Origin: Methylococcales bacterium
GTDB lineage: Bacteria; Pseudomonadota; Gammaproteobacteria; Methylococcales; Methylomonadaceae
Direction of reading: 5' to 3'
NCBI GenBank assembly: GCA_023146575.1
Contig: JAGLBU010000085.1
Span: 1 to 6,577, forward strand
DNA length: 6,577 bases
This document shows, one piece after another, positions 1-5,729 of the stretch. Both the position numbers and the translations under genes were made by a program. Below the pieces are notes generated by a model, which was not told the DNA's origin, ran no database searches, and saw only the letters and a list, made by a program, of their open reading frames with translations. How positions within the stretch are numbered: the stretch's first letter is position 1; every line of letters begins with the position of its first letter.

Positions 1-830
1 CGCCCAGGTTCTAATAAAATTTCATAGGGATTATCCGCTCCTAGTCGTTCTAAAAGCGCATCCACATACATTTTTGGCTGAGGCGGGGTTTCATCGTTAT
101 AACAAATTCCTAAACCACCCCCTAAATCTAAATGCTCTAAGATAATGCCTTTTTCTTTTAAAATGCCAATAATTTGTAAAATTTTGTCGAGTGCATCTAA
201 AAATGGACTGGTTTCTGTCAACTGTGAACCAATATGACAATCAATACCAACGATTTTAATATGCGCCATTTTAGCCGCGCGTAAATATTCATCAATAGCG
301 GCAGTCGTATCAATTCCAAATTTATTTTCTTTTAAACCTGTGGAAATATACGGATGGGTTTTTGCATCAACATTCGGGTTAACCCGAAAAGACACGGGTG
401 CAATCATGCCTAATTCTCCCGCTATTTTATTGATACGATCTAATTCATCAGGGACTTCAATATTAAAACAACGAATCCCTAACATTAATGCGGCTTTAAT
501 CTCATCTTCCCGTTTACCCACGCCCGAAAAAACGATTTTTTTAGGATCACCTTTCGCTGTTATAACACGCTCTAATTCACCGATTGAAACAATATCGAAT
601 CCTGAACCTAATCGTGCCAATAAATTAAGAATAGCTATATTTGAATTGGCTTTTACCGCATAACAAATAAGATGTTTTTGAGACCCAAAGGCATTATCAA
701 ACGCATTCCAGTGGCGCTCTAATGTGGCTTTTGAATAGATATAACACGGCGAGCCATATTGCTTAACAATATCCTCAACGGCAACCTCTTCAGCAAAAAG
801 CTGTTGTGCTCGATAGTTAAAATGATCCAT
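1..830 (-). CDS. lysA: Diaminopimelate decarboxylase, N-terminal 276 codons (partial, runs off left edge)
   Basis: LysA is a PLP-dependent cytoplasmic enzyme that decarboxylates meso-diaminopimelate to L-lysine, the last step of the DAP pathway. The frame is open from ATG at 830 to the window edge, and the C-terminal part is missing. Visible fold-type III (alanine racemase-like barrel) motifs are CYAVKAN with the PLP-binding lysine at residue 60, GSGFDIVSIGEL (75-86), the CHIGSQ motif (H199), the glycine-rich LGGGLG (236-241), and EPG at 274-276, whose next codon begins CG, as expected for the EPGR phosphate-binding motif. The start is supported by an AAGGA ribosome-binding site 9 nt upstream and by overlap with the lptM stop (TAATG). 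Ornithine or arginine decarboxylases share the fold, but the sequence and the lptM neighbour favour LysA. The family is usually a little over 400 residues, so roughly two thirds is present. Confidence 0.96.
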   Translation of the reverse strand, partial: MDHFNYRAQQLFAEEVAVEDIVKQYGSPCYIYSKATLERHWNAFDNAFGSQKHLICYAVKANSNIAILNLLARLGSGFDIVSIGELERVITAKGDPKKIVFSGVGKREDEIKAALMLGIRCFNIEVPDELDRINKIAGELGMIAPVSFRVNPNVDAKTHPYISTGLKENKFGIDTTAAIDEYLRAAKMAHIKIVGIDCHIGSQLTETSPFLDALDKILQIIGILKEKGIILEHLDLGGGLGICYNDETPPQPKMYVDALLERLGADNPYEILLEPG

Positions 831-1033
831 TACTCTTTTTCCTTGATGAGATTAGGGGGTGTCTTTGTAGGCAAATCTGTATTTTGCGGTGCTATCGGGT
901 CTATTTTGACGGGGTTCTTAATCGGCGCTTCGGTAATGGGAGGGTTCTTTGTTGGCATATAAAGCGGCCCCTCTTGACCACAGCCCAAAAGGCCTAATAC
1001 AAAAAAAAGAGTGGTTATTTTAGAAACCATCAT
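830..1033 (-). CDS. lptM: LPS translocon maturation chaperone LptM (YifL/LppL-type small lipoprotein)
   Basis: This is a 67-residue lipoprotein. The N-terminal signal peptide (residues 1-17) has a lysine followed by a hydrophobic stretch and ends in the lipobox LLGC, with Cys18 as the lipidated residue. The following GQEGPLYMP matches the hallmark CGxxGPLYxP of the YifL/LptM family. The rest is a proline- and lysine-rich, probably disordered tail (residues 26-67). Residue +2 after the cysteine is Gly, not Asp, which fits outer-membrane sorting. Known family role: E. coli LptM binds LptD-LptE and promotes correct disulfide maturation of the LPS translocon. E. coli YifL is also about 67 residues. 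The start could be either of two adjacent ATGs (1033 or 1030), and neither has a strong Shine-Dalgarno. The gene directly precedes lysA and overlaps it by one base; the lptM(lppL)-lysA order is known in Pseudomonas-like gammaproteobacteria. Confidence 0.9.
   Translation of the reverse strand: MMVSKITTLFFVLGLLGCGQEGPLYMPTKNPPITEAPIKNPVKIDPIAPQNTDLPTKTPPNLIKEKE
840..844 (-). promoter_or_regulatory. Ribosome-binding site of lysA
   Basis: AAGGA on the minus strand lies 9 nt before the lysA ATG, inside the last codons of lptM. It supports ATG 830 as the start and re-initiation or coupled translation across the TAATG junction. Confidence 0.65.
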
Positions 1034-1078
1034 AAATTAGCAAAGATGAAGCTAAAAAGGAGATTAAAAAATGTGCTA

Positions 1079-1519
1079 TTAATCTTCACGCTTGTATTCA
1101 CCTTCAATAGTTTCATGTTTCGGTTCAGAGGTTTGAAATGGGGGGTTTCCGATAGGTTGAACGAGGTATTTTTTCAAAATATAATTTGCCACGGCTTGAC
1201 GTGTTTGCGGAATTAAAAATGCAAAACCGATAGCATCGGTAAAAAAACCTGGGGTTAATAAAAAAGCTCCACCTACTAATAAAAGTGCTGCTTCGACCAT
1301 TTCGGATGCAGGTACCTCACCTTTAGAAACCGTTTGTTGAAAACGACTCCATGTTGCAAAGCCTTGCTTTCGTAATAACCATGTGCCTAAGACCGCGGTA
1401 AAAATCACCAACAAACTCGTCGGAAACCAACCCACAAAACCGCCTAATTGAAGTATCCAAAAGATTTCAATAAAGGGGATGACAAGAAAAAATAGCAGTA
1501 AAATCCGAATAAATTTCAT
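1079..1519 (-). CDS. fxsA: FxsA family membrane protein
   Basis: This is a 146-residue inner-membrane protein of the FxsA family. Hydrophobic segments lie at about residues 4-22, 26-48 and 76-105. The family signature is clear: GTWLLRKQG (45-53), then LLTPGFFTDAIGFAFLIPQTR (about 88-108). The hydrophilic tail (about 122-146) is acidic and variable, as usual. The E. coli protein was named for suppressing F-factor exclusion of phage T7 when overproduced; its normal role is not well defined. I chose ATG 1519 because a GAG Shine-Dalgarno core lies 7 nt before it. An in-frame TTG at 1531 would add four residues but lies just upstream of that core and has no site of its own. lptM follows after 45 bp with no terminator in between, so co-transcription is possible. 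In several gammaproteobacteria fxsA lies beside groESL; that is not so here. Confidence 0.92.
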   Translation of the reverse strand: MKFIRILLLFFLVIPFIEIFWILQLGGFVGWFPTSLLVIFTAVLGTWLLRKQGFATWSRFQQTVSKGEVPASEMVEAALLLVGGAFLLTPGFFTDAIGFAFLIPQTRQAVANYILKKYLVQPIGNPPFQTSEPKHETIEGEYKRED

Positions 1520-1526
1520 AAATAAT

Positions 1527-1531
1527 CTCAA
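1527..1531 (-). promoter_or_regulatory. Ribosome-binding site deciding the fxsA start
   Basis: Minus-strand TTGAG ends 7 nt before ATG 1519. Its TTG is the only longer in-frame start nearby, so the same bases either start the protein or bind the ribosome. The Shine-Dalgarno reading is more plausible. Confidence 0.45.
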
Positions 1532-1560
1532 GGTTTCATACGGTACAGTTTAATCTAAAT

Positions 1561-1588
1561 CGTCTAAAAAGAAAAAATTACAGGTCAA
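1561..1588 (-). promoter_or_regulatory. Weak candidate sigma70 promoter of fxsA
   Basis: On the minus strand, TTGACC (1588-1583) matches the -35 consensus at five of six bases. With a 16-nt spacer it is followed by TAGACG (1566-1561), a poor -10 matching only three of six. The position, about 40 bp before the fxsA ATG, is reasonable. The poor -10 makes this a low-confidence call. Confidence 0.2.
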
Positions 1589-1721
1589 TAATCTCATCTT
1601 GCTCTTTAAATATCGCTGTATTTGCCATTATTTTTTAAAATCACTGATTAATAAAAAACTAAAATAACTTATAAAATCAAATAATTAGTCTTTAGGTGAA
1701 ATCTGGGTTAAAAATAAAAGC

Positions 1722-1750
1722 TGGTTAAAAAATATTAACTGCTCTATCAT
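1722..1750 (+). promoter_or_regulatory. Candidate sigma70 promoter of tRNA-Leu
   Basis: TATCAT at 1745-1750 matches the -10 consensus at five of six positions. A weak -35 (TGGTTA, 1722-1727) lies 17 nt before it. Initiation would fall near 1757, giving a leader of about 20 nt before the tRNA. The AT-rich DNA upstream could act as an UP element. Confidence 0.4.
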
Positions 1751-1778
1751 ACGCCATTCCAATGACACATCAAATCAA

Positions 1779-1865
1779 GCCTCGGTGGCGAAATTGGTAG
1801 ACGCACGGGACTTAAAATCCCGCGGTGGCAACACCGTGCCGGTTCGATTCCGGCCTGAGGCACCA
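1779..1865 (+). tRNA. leuZ-like tRNA-Leu(UAA): tRNA-Leu (anticodon UAA)
   Basis: This is a complete 87-nt class II tRNA. The acceptor stem GCCTCGG pairs with CTGAGGC (one G-T pair). The D arm has GCG/CGC paired around a loop containing TTGG. The anticodon stem CGGGA/TCCCG encloses CTTAAAA, with anticodon TAA at 1813-1815. The long variable arm (GGTG-GCAA-CACC) is typical of leucine tRNAs. The T arm GCCGG/CCGGC encloses TTCGATT. Discriminator A and an encoded CCA follow. It decodes UUA, and UUG by wobble; TTA is a very common leucine codon in the surrounding genes. It is the only plus-strand gene here and converges on modC, whose stop is 6 nt beyond the CCA. No intrinsic terminator is visible after it. 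The symbol is only by analogy; the identity tRNA-Leu(UAA) is secure. Confidence 0.98.
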
Positions 1866-1871
1866 CACTTC

Positions 1872-2996
1872 TTAAAATTCATTGCGTAAGCTTTCATACG
1901 GCATCAAATGAATACTGTCGGATAGTAACGACACCCCAATAAAAATCCCTAACGCAAGTTCATTGCGCCGTGCAACATGCAATGGCACACTCATACTCAG
2001 ATACGTTTTAAGCGGTTGATTAATTTCAATAGACACTGTTACATACCCTCCAAGCAACATATAATCCACGATTTTTCCTGTAAAAGGATTTTCACGCTCA
2101 CCTTTCGAACTTTTTCGACGACGGTGTAAAATCACATCGGATGCGGGAATCATCCAGCATATTTTCTGCCCCACTTTGTAATTAGCACGATAACCCACTT
2201 CAATTATTTGCCCACACCACAACAGCTGTGTTATTTTTTTTTCAGGTTTTTGTTCAACAATTTTAGCCGTAAAAATATTCGGCTGATCCATTAACTTTGC
2301 TACCTGCGTGCTAACAGGCTGGGTCGAGACTTCCGCAGGCGACCCCGATTGCAAACTTACCCCATGATGCAATAAACACAAACGATCGGCTAATAAAGTG
2401 GCTTCATTCAAATCATGGGTAACCAAAATAATAGGAATCGATAACGAACGTCGCAATTCAATTAACTCTTTATACAAACGCCGCCGTGTTACTTGGTCTA
2501 CCGCTGAAAAAGGCTCATCTAACAATAAAATTTTTGGCTCACGCGCTAATGCTCTTGCGACCGCGACCCGCTGTTGTTGCCCACCCGATAATTGCATAGG
2601 ATAACGTTTTTCCAGCCCTTCTAAGTGCACTTTTTTAAGCAATGATTTTGCGTATTTTAAGCGTTTATTTTTAGATAAATGGTTTAAACTCACGGCCACA
2701 TTCTCTTGTGCCGAAAGATGTGGAAACAGCGCGTAATTTTGAAATACAAACCCTACTGCACGTTGATGTGACGCAACATTAATGGCTTTTTTGGTATCCA
2801 GCCAGCAGTGTTGCTGACATTGAATTAAGCCATTTTCAACCGAATAAAGTCCTGCAATGGCTCGTAAAACCGTGGTTTTCCCACTCCCTGAAGGCCCTAC
2901 TAAAGCTAAAACTTCGTTATTTTGGCAATGAAGTTTGATATTTAATTTAATTGAATGCGTTTGTCGAAGCCATAACTTAAGCCCTGTTTTAGGCAT
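1872..2996 (-). CDS. modC: Molybdate ABC transporter ATP-binding protein ModC
   Basis: This is a 374-residue ATPase that powers molybdate import at the inner face of the membrane. ABC motifs in order are Walker A GPSGSGKT (34-41), Q-loop glutamine 86 in VFQNYALFPH, signature LSGGQ (136-140), Walker B ILLLDEP (156-162), D-loop SAVD (164-167) and switch His194. All catalytic residues are present. From about residue 240 a C-terminal TOBE/MOP-like region follows in two halves (NIFTAKIV..., then NPFTGKIVDY...), as expected for the oxyanion-sensing tail of ModC-type ATPases. ATG 2996 overlaps the modB stop by 8 nt (ATGCCTAA). A TTG at 3020 would add eight residues but is a poorer choice. Sulfate (CysA) or polyamine ATPases are similar in the ABC core; the ModA and ModB neighbours decide the assignment. 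Its stop lies 6 nt from the 3' end of the convergent tRNA-Leu. Confidence 0.93.
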   Translation of the reverse strand: MPKTGLKLWLRQTHSIKLNIKLHCQNNEVLALVGPSGSGKTTVLRAIAGLYSVENGLIQCQQHCWLDTKKAINVASHQRAVGFVFQNYALFPHLSAQENVAVSLNHLSKNKRLKYAKSLLKKVHLEGLEKRYPMQLSGGQQQRVAVARALAREPKILLLDEPFSAVDQVTRRRLYKELIELRRSLSIPIILVTHDLNEATLLADRLCLLHHGVSLQSGSPAEVSTQPVSTQVAKLMDQPNIFTAKIVEQKPEKKITQLLWCGQIIEVGYRANYKVGQKICWMIPASDVILHRRRKSSKGERENPFTGKIVDYMLLGGYVTVSIEINQPLKTYLSMSVPLHVARRNELALGIFIGVSLLSDSIHLMPYESLRNEF

Positions 2997-3657
2997 AATG
3001 CCGCTGATAGCGTCCTGCAATTAAATAGGTAAAACTGATTGCCATGACCGAAAAAAGCAATAAAAATGCTGACATAACCCCAGCTGCCTGATTATCAAAC
3101 GCCTGAACCTTGTCATAAATAGAAATTGCAAGGGTTTTGGTTTCCTCGGGAATATTGCCTCCCACCATTAAGACAATGCCAAATTCCCCGAGTGTATGTG
3201 CAAACGTCATCACCATTGCTGAAACAATCCCTGTCCATGCGAGCGGTAATTCAATTTTTAATAACACTTTAAGAGGTGATAAACCACAGCATGCCGCCGC
3301 TTCTCGTATTTCTCTGGGAATGGATTCAAAAGAGGCTTGTATTGGTTGAATTGCAAAGGGTAAATTAAAAATAATGGAAGCGATCACCAAGCCTTCGAAA
3401 CTAAATACCAAGGATTGCCCGAATAAAGTTTCCAATAAATGCCCTAAAAAAGAGCCTCCATCTAATAAAACTAACAAGTAATAACCTAAAACCGTCGGCG
3501 GTAAAATCAAGGGAATCGCCAAGAAGGCTTGCAGTAAACTTTTTCCGTAAAAGTGGTGATAGGCTAAAAAACGGCCGACAATCAAACCCATTGGTAATAA
3601 AAAAGCCACGGTAATTGCGCTTAACTTTAGTGACAACGATAATGCATTCCAATCCAT
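2989..3657 (-). CDS. modB: Molybdate ABC transporter permease ModB
   Basis: This is a 222-residue inner-membrane permease that forms the molybdate translocation pathway as a homodimer. About five hydrophobic segments are visible (roughly residues 8-32, 41-66, 84-108, 141-165 and 193-214). The cytoplasmic EAA coupling loop, which contacts ModC, is clear at about 119-138 (EAAACCGLSPLKVLLKIELP). HTLGEFGIVLMVGGNIP (about 154-170) is the typical ModB/CysT C-terminal motif. Length matches the family (about 220-230). The start ATG lies 5 nt after the modA stop. Shine-Dalgarno complementarity is poor, so translation probably depends on coupling to modA. The 3' end overlaps modC by 8 nt. Confidence 0.95.
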   Translation of the reverse strand: MDWNALSLSLKLSAITVAFLLPMGLIVGRFLAYHHFYGKSLLQAFLAIPLILPPTVLGYYLLVLLDGGSFLGHLLETLFGQSLVFSFEGLVIASIIFNLPFAIQPIQASFESIPREIREAAACCGLSPLKVLLKIELPLAWTGIVSAMVMTFAHTLGEFGIVLMVGGNIPEETKTLAISIYDKVQAFDNQAAGVMSAFLLLFSVMAISFTYLIAGRYQRHYA

Positions 3658-3662
3658 TTTAA

Positions 3663-4430
3663 TTACGGCGGATAAAAGCCATTTTTTTCAAAAATAGCCC
3701 GTGATTTTGCGTGTTGTAAGTATTTATAAAAAGCCTTTGCGGTTTCATTAGCCGATTTTAATAACGCCATTCGTGCGCGCAAAGGCTGGTGTAAGGTTTC
3801 AGGTAATAACAAATAACTTCCGTATTCAGGCTTCATTTTAAGCGCTAAAGAATAAGCAAAGATACCTGCTTGCACGGCATGACGACTGCTAAACTGTGCC
3901 GCTTGTGCCACATTTTCCCCCAAGACCAATCTTTTTTGTAAATCGTGCCATAAGTTGAGTTTTTGTAACACTTGTTTTGCTGCCACACCATAAGGCGCAT
4001 GGTCAGGATTGGCAATGGCAAAACGTTTTAAGCGCCCATCGTCTAACGCCTGCCTTACATCGGTTAATTGAGGATCTTTTTTAATCGGGGATTTTTTTGC
4101 AGTGAATAAAACCAACCGTCCACGCGCATATTGCACCCCTTTATCAAGGGTTAAACCTAATGCATGTAATTTTAAAACCGAGGTTTCATCCGCAGACAGA
4201 AATAATTCAAAGGGACTATTGTGGCGAATTTGTCGCATTAAATTCCCTGAGGAACTAAAACTAAATTTAACCTTTAAGCCATGATCCTTGGTAAATTGTT
4301 GACTAATTTCTTCTAAGGCAAATTTAACACTGGAAGCGGCGGCAATAATCGGGATATTTTTTGCATAAACACCCACACTATTAAAAAACAGTACCATCAT
4401 TAATAAAGACTTTAAAATGGAATGTTGCAT
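3663..4430 (-). CDS. modA: Periplasmic molybdate-binding protein ModA
   Basis: This 255-residue precursor captures molybdate (and probably tungstate) in the periplasm and delivers it to ModB-ModC. A Sec signal peptide is visible: Lys8, a hydrophobic core at about residues 9-20, and likely cleavage after VYA (residue 23). The mature protein has the ModA hallmarks: AAASSVKFALEEI (30-42), FSSSGNLMRQI (58-68, with oxyanion-binding serines), PFELFLSAD (73-81), ANPDHAPYGVAAKQVL (140-155) and GENVAQAAQF (171-180). Length fits the family. ATG 4430 is preferred over an adjacent in-frame TTG at 4433. There is no clear Shine-Dalgarno; the start is 4 nt after the yqhA stop, so translation is probably coupled. 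No room exists for a dedicated promoter or ModE operator outside the yqhA coding region. Confidence 0.94.
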   Translation of the reverse strand: MQHSILKSLLMMVLFFNSVGVYAKNIPIIAAASSVKFALEEISQQFTKDHGLKVKFSFSSSGNLMRQIRHNSPFELFLSADETSVLKLHALGLTLDKGVQYARGRLVLFTAKKSPIKKDPQLTDVRQALDDGRLKRFAIANPDHAPYGVAAKQVLQKLNLWHDLQKRLVLGENVAQAAQFSSRHAVQAGIFAYSLALKMKPEYGSYLLLPETLHQPLRARMALLKSANETAKAFYKYLQHAKSRAIFEKNGFYPP

Positions 4431-4434
4431 CAAT

Positions 4435-4941
4435 TTAATGACGGGTGATTTTATCTAAATACCCCATGATAAACGCTGAAATCACCATCGCTAAATGAAT
4501 AATAACGTACCAAAGCAATTTATCATTGGAAATATTCTCTATATTCATGAAGACTTTTAATAAATGAATCGATGAAATAGCCACCACTGAGGCGGCTACT
4601 TTCATTTTTAACGACCCATAATCATGCGAACCTAACCATTCCAATTTTTCGGCTTTTTCACCAATATCCATTTTAGAAACAAAATTTTCATAGCCGCTGA
4701 ACATGACAATAACCAACATGCCCCCCACTAGAACTAAATCAATCAACGACAATATTTTTAAAATCAAGTCGCTTTCAGAGATGATTAAAATATGCGGTAA
4801 AAAATGATACATTTCTTGGAAAAATTTAATCGCTAAAGCCACTAAGGTCAAGCTTAAGCCCATATAAATAGGCGCAAGTATCCATCGGCTGTTATACATT
4901 AATCGTTCAGACGTATGCTCAATTTTAGTTCTTAAATCCAT
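4435..4941 (-). CDS. yqhA: UPF0114 (YqhA/TIGR00645) family integral membrane protein
   Basis: This 168-residue membrane protein closely resembles E. coli YqhA as I recall it along most of its length: [12 protein letters not shown] (15-26), [19 protein letters not shown] (56-74), MFSGYENFV (80-88), [19 protein letters not shown] (about 114-132), LLWYVIIHL (142-150) and the C-terminal [10 protein letters not shown]. Hydrophobic segments lie at about 21-40, 59-81, 115-131 and 143-161, suggesting four membrane spans. The biochemical function is not firmly established for this family, so I give none. ATG 4941 fits the expected length; an internal ATG at residue 15 would cut the conserved N-terminus. 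It sits 5 nt after the sdhB stop and 4 nt before the modA start, inside the same tight gene string. This may hint at a link with respiration or anion transport, but that is inference. Confidence 0.93.
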   Translation of the reverse strand: MDLRTKIEHTSERLMYNSRWILAPIYMGLSLTLVALAIKFFQEMYHFLPHILIISESDLILKILSLIDLVLVGGMLVIVMFSGYENFVSKMDIGEKAEKLEWLGSHDYGSLKMKVAASVVAISSIHLLKVFMNIENISNDKLLWYVIIHLAMVISAFIMGYLDKITRH

Positions 4942-4946
4942 AAAAT

Positions 4947-5729
4947 TTATAGGTGTCTAGACACTAACATTTTTTTAATTTCAGCAATTGCCTTCGCAGG
5001 GTTTAAGCCTTTAGGACAGGTATCCGTGCAATTCATAATGGTATGACAGCGATACAGTTTAAACGGGTCTTCCAATTCATCTAAGCGTTCGCCCGTGTTT
5101 TCATCACGGCTGTCTACCAACCAGCGATAGGCTTGCAATAAACTCGCAGGTCCTAAATAACGCTCACTATTCCACCAATAACTGGGACAACTGGTGGAGC
5201 AGCAGGCGCATAAAACACACTCATACAAGCCATCTAATTTTTTACGCTCTTCTTTAGACTGTAAGCGCTCATGATCGGCAGGCACGGGTGTTTGGGTTTC
5301 TATCCATGGTTTTATGGAGGAATATTGTGCGTAAAAATGGGTCATATCTGCCACTAAATCTTTGACAACATCAAGATGTGGTAGGGGAAAAATCTTAATA
5401 GTACCTTTATAATCTTCAATCGCTTTGGTGCAAACTAAGGTGTTTTTACCATTAACATTCATCGCACACGAACCACAAACGCCTTCACGACACGAACGAC
5501 GAAAGGTTAAACTTGAATCAATTTCGTTTTTAATTTTTAAAATACTGTCTAGCACCATAGGGCCGCAGTGATCTAAATCAATATGATAAATATCAATTCG
5601 TGGATTTTCCTCAGTATCAGGATCCCAGCGATACACTTCAATTCGTTTAATACGTTCGGCATCGTCTGGCGCAGGAAACTCAATGCCTGTGATTAATTTA
5701 GAATTTTTAGGTAAGGCGAATTCAACCAT
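4947..5729 (-). CDS. sdhB: Succinate dehydrogenase iron-sulfur subunit SdhB
   Basis: SdhB carries electrons from the SdhA flavin through three iron-sulfur clusters to ubiquinone in complex II, on the cytoplasmic face of the inner membrane. All cluster ligands are visible in the 260 residues: 2Fe-2S at C80, C85, C88 and C100; 4Fe-4S at C171, C174, C177 and C238; 3Fe-4S at C181, C228 and C234. The CPSYWW motif (181-186) supplies the tryptophan near the quinone site. At 260 residues it is longer than the E. coli protein (about 238), with an extended N-terminus and the [13 protein letters not shown] pattern of the mitochondrial/alphaproteobacterial type. Fumarate reductase FrdB is the alternative; the sequence pattern favours SdhB. 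The start overlaps the sdhA stop by one base (TAATG) and has an AAGAGGG ribosome-binding site 7 nt upstream. sdhC, sdhD and sdhE are not in view. Confidence 0.97.
   Translation of the reverse strand: MVEFALPKNSKLITGIEFPAPDDAERIKRIEVYRWDPDTEENPRIDIYHIDLDHCGPMVLDSILKIKNEIDSSLTFRRSCREGVCGSCAMNVNGKNTLVCTKAIEDYKGTIKIFPLPHLDVVKDLVADMTHFYAQYSSIKPWIETQTPVPADHERLQSKEERKKLDGLYECVLCACCSTSCPSYWWNSERYLGPASLLQAYRWLVDSRDENTGERLDELEDPFKLYRCHTIMNCTDTCPKGLNPAKAIAEIKKMLVSRHL
4953..4964. repeat. Perfect 12-bp palindrome at the sdhB 3' end
   Basis: GTGTCTAGACAC is a perfect inverted repeat within the codons for the last residues of SdhB (VSRH), just before its stop and about a dozen bases from the yqhA start. 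It could be a dimeric protein-binding site, or in mRNA a four-base-pair stem with a CUAG loop. No T-run follows, so it is not an intrinsic terminator. It may be chance. Confidence 0.4.

Larger units (their letters stand above)
1520..1778. other. AT-rich divergent intergenic region between fxsA and tRNA-Leu
   Basis: This 259-base stretch separates the minus-strand fxsA start from the plus-strand tRNA-Leu. It is strongly AT-rich with several A- and T-tracts and holds no convincing ORF. It must carry the promoters of both flanking genes. I could find only approximate matches: a -10-like TATCAT before the tRNA and a -35-like TTGACC before fxsA. No operator palindrome or riboswitch was recognised. 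Confidence 0.7.

Noticed and set aside
340..663. Plus-strand ORF of 107 codons opposite lysA
   Set aside because: It lies wholly antisense to conserved LysA sequence, resembles no family I know, and is explained as the shadow of a real gene.
759..962. Plus-strand ORF with hydrophobic, glycine-rich C-terminus that looks like a small membrane protein
   Set aside because: It is antisense to the lysA start and the proline-rich tail of lptM; proline codons read backwards give glycine. No ribosome site or family match supports it.
1034..1078. Possible terminator or promoter between fxsA and lptM
   Set aside because: A T-run follows the fxsA stop but has no stem before it, and no paired -35 and -10 elements could be recognised.
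1520..1778. Possible small protein gene or small RNA in the intergenic region
   Set aside because: There is no ORF with a credible ribosome site and no hairpin plus T-run. The AT-rich content fits promoter DNA for fxsA and the tRNA.
1779..1865. tRNA-Leu 3' end as an integration site that brought in the mod genes
   Set aside because: tRNA 3' ends are common attachment sites, but no integrase, no repeated tRNA 3' fragment and no composition shift is visible. The mod genes are tightly joined to yqhA and sdhB on the other side.
1866..1900. Possible terminator after tRNA-Leu around the AAGCTT sequence
   Set aside because: There is no stable GC-rich stem and no following T-run. AAGCTT alone is only a six-base palindrome within modC coding sequence.
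3401..3652. Second minus-strand ORF of 83 codons inside modB in another frame
   Set aside because: It overlaps the well-supported ModB permease frame, and its translation shows no domain.
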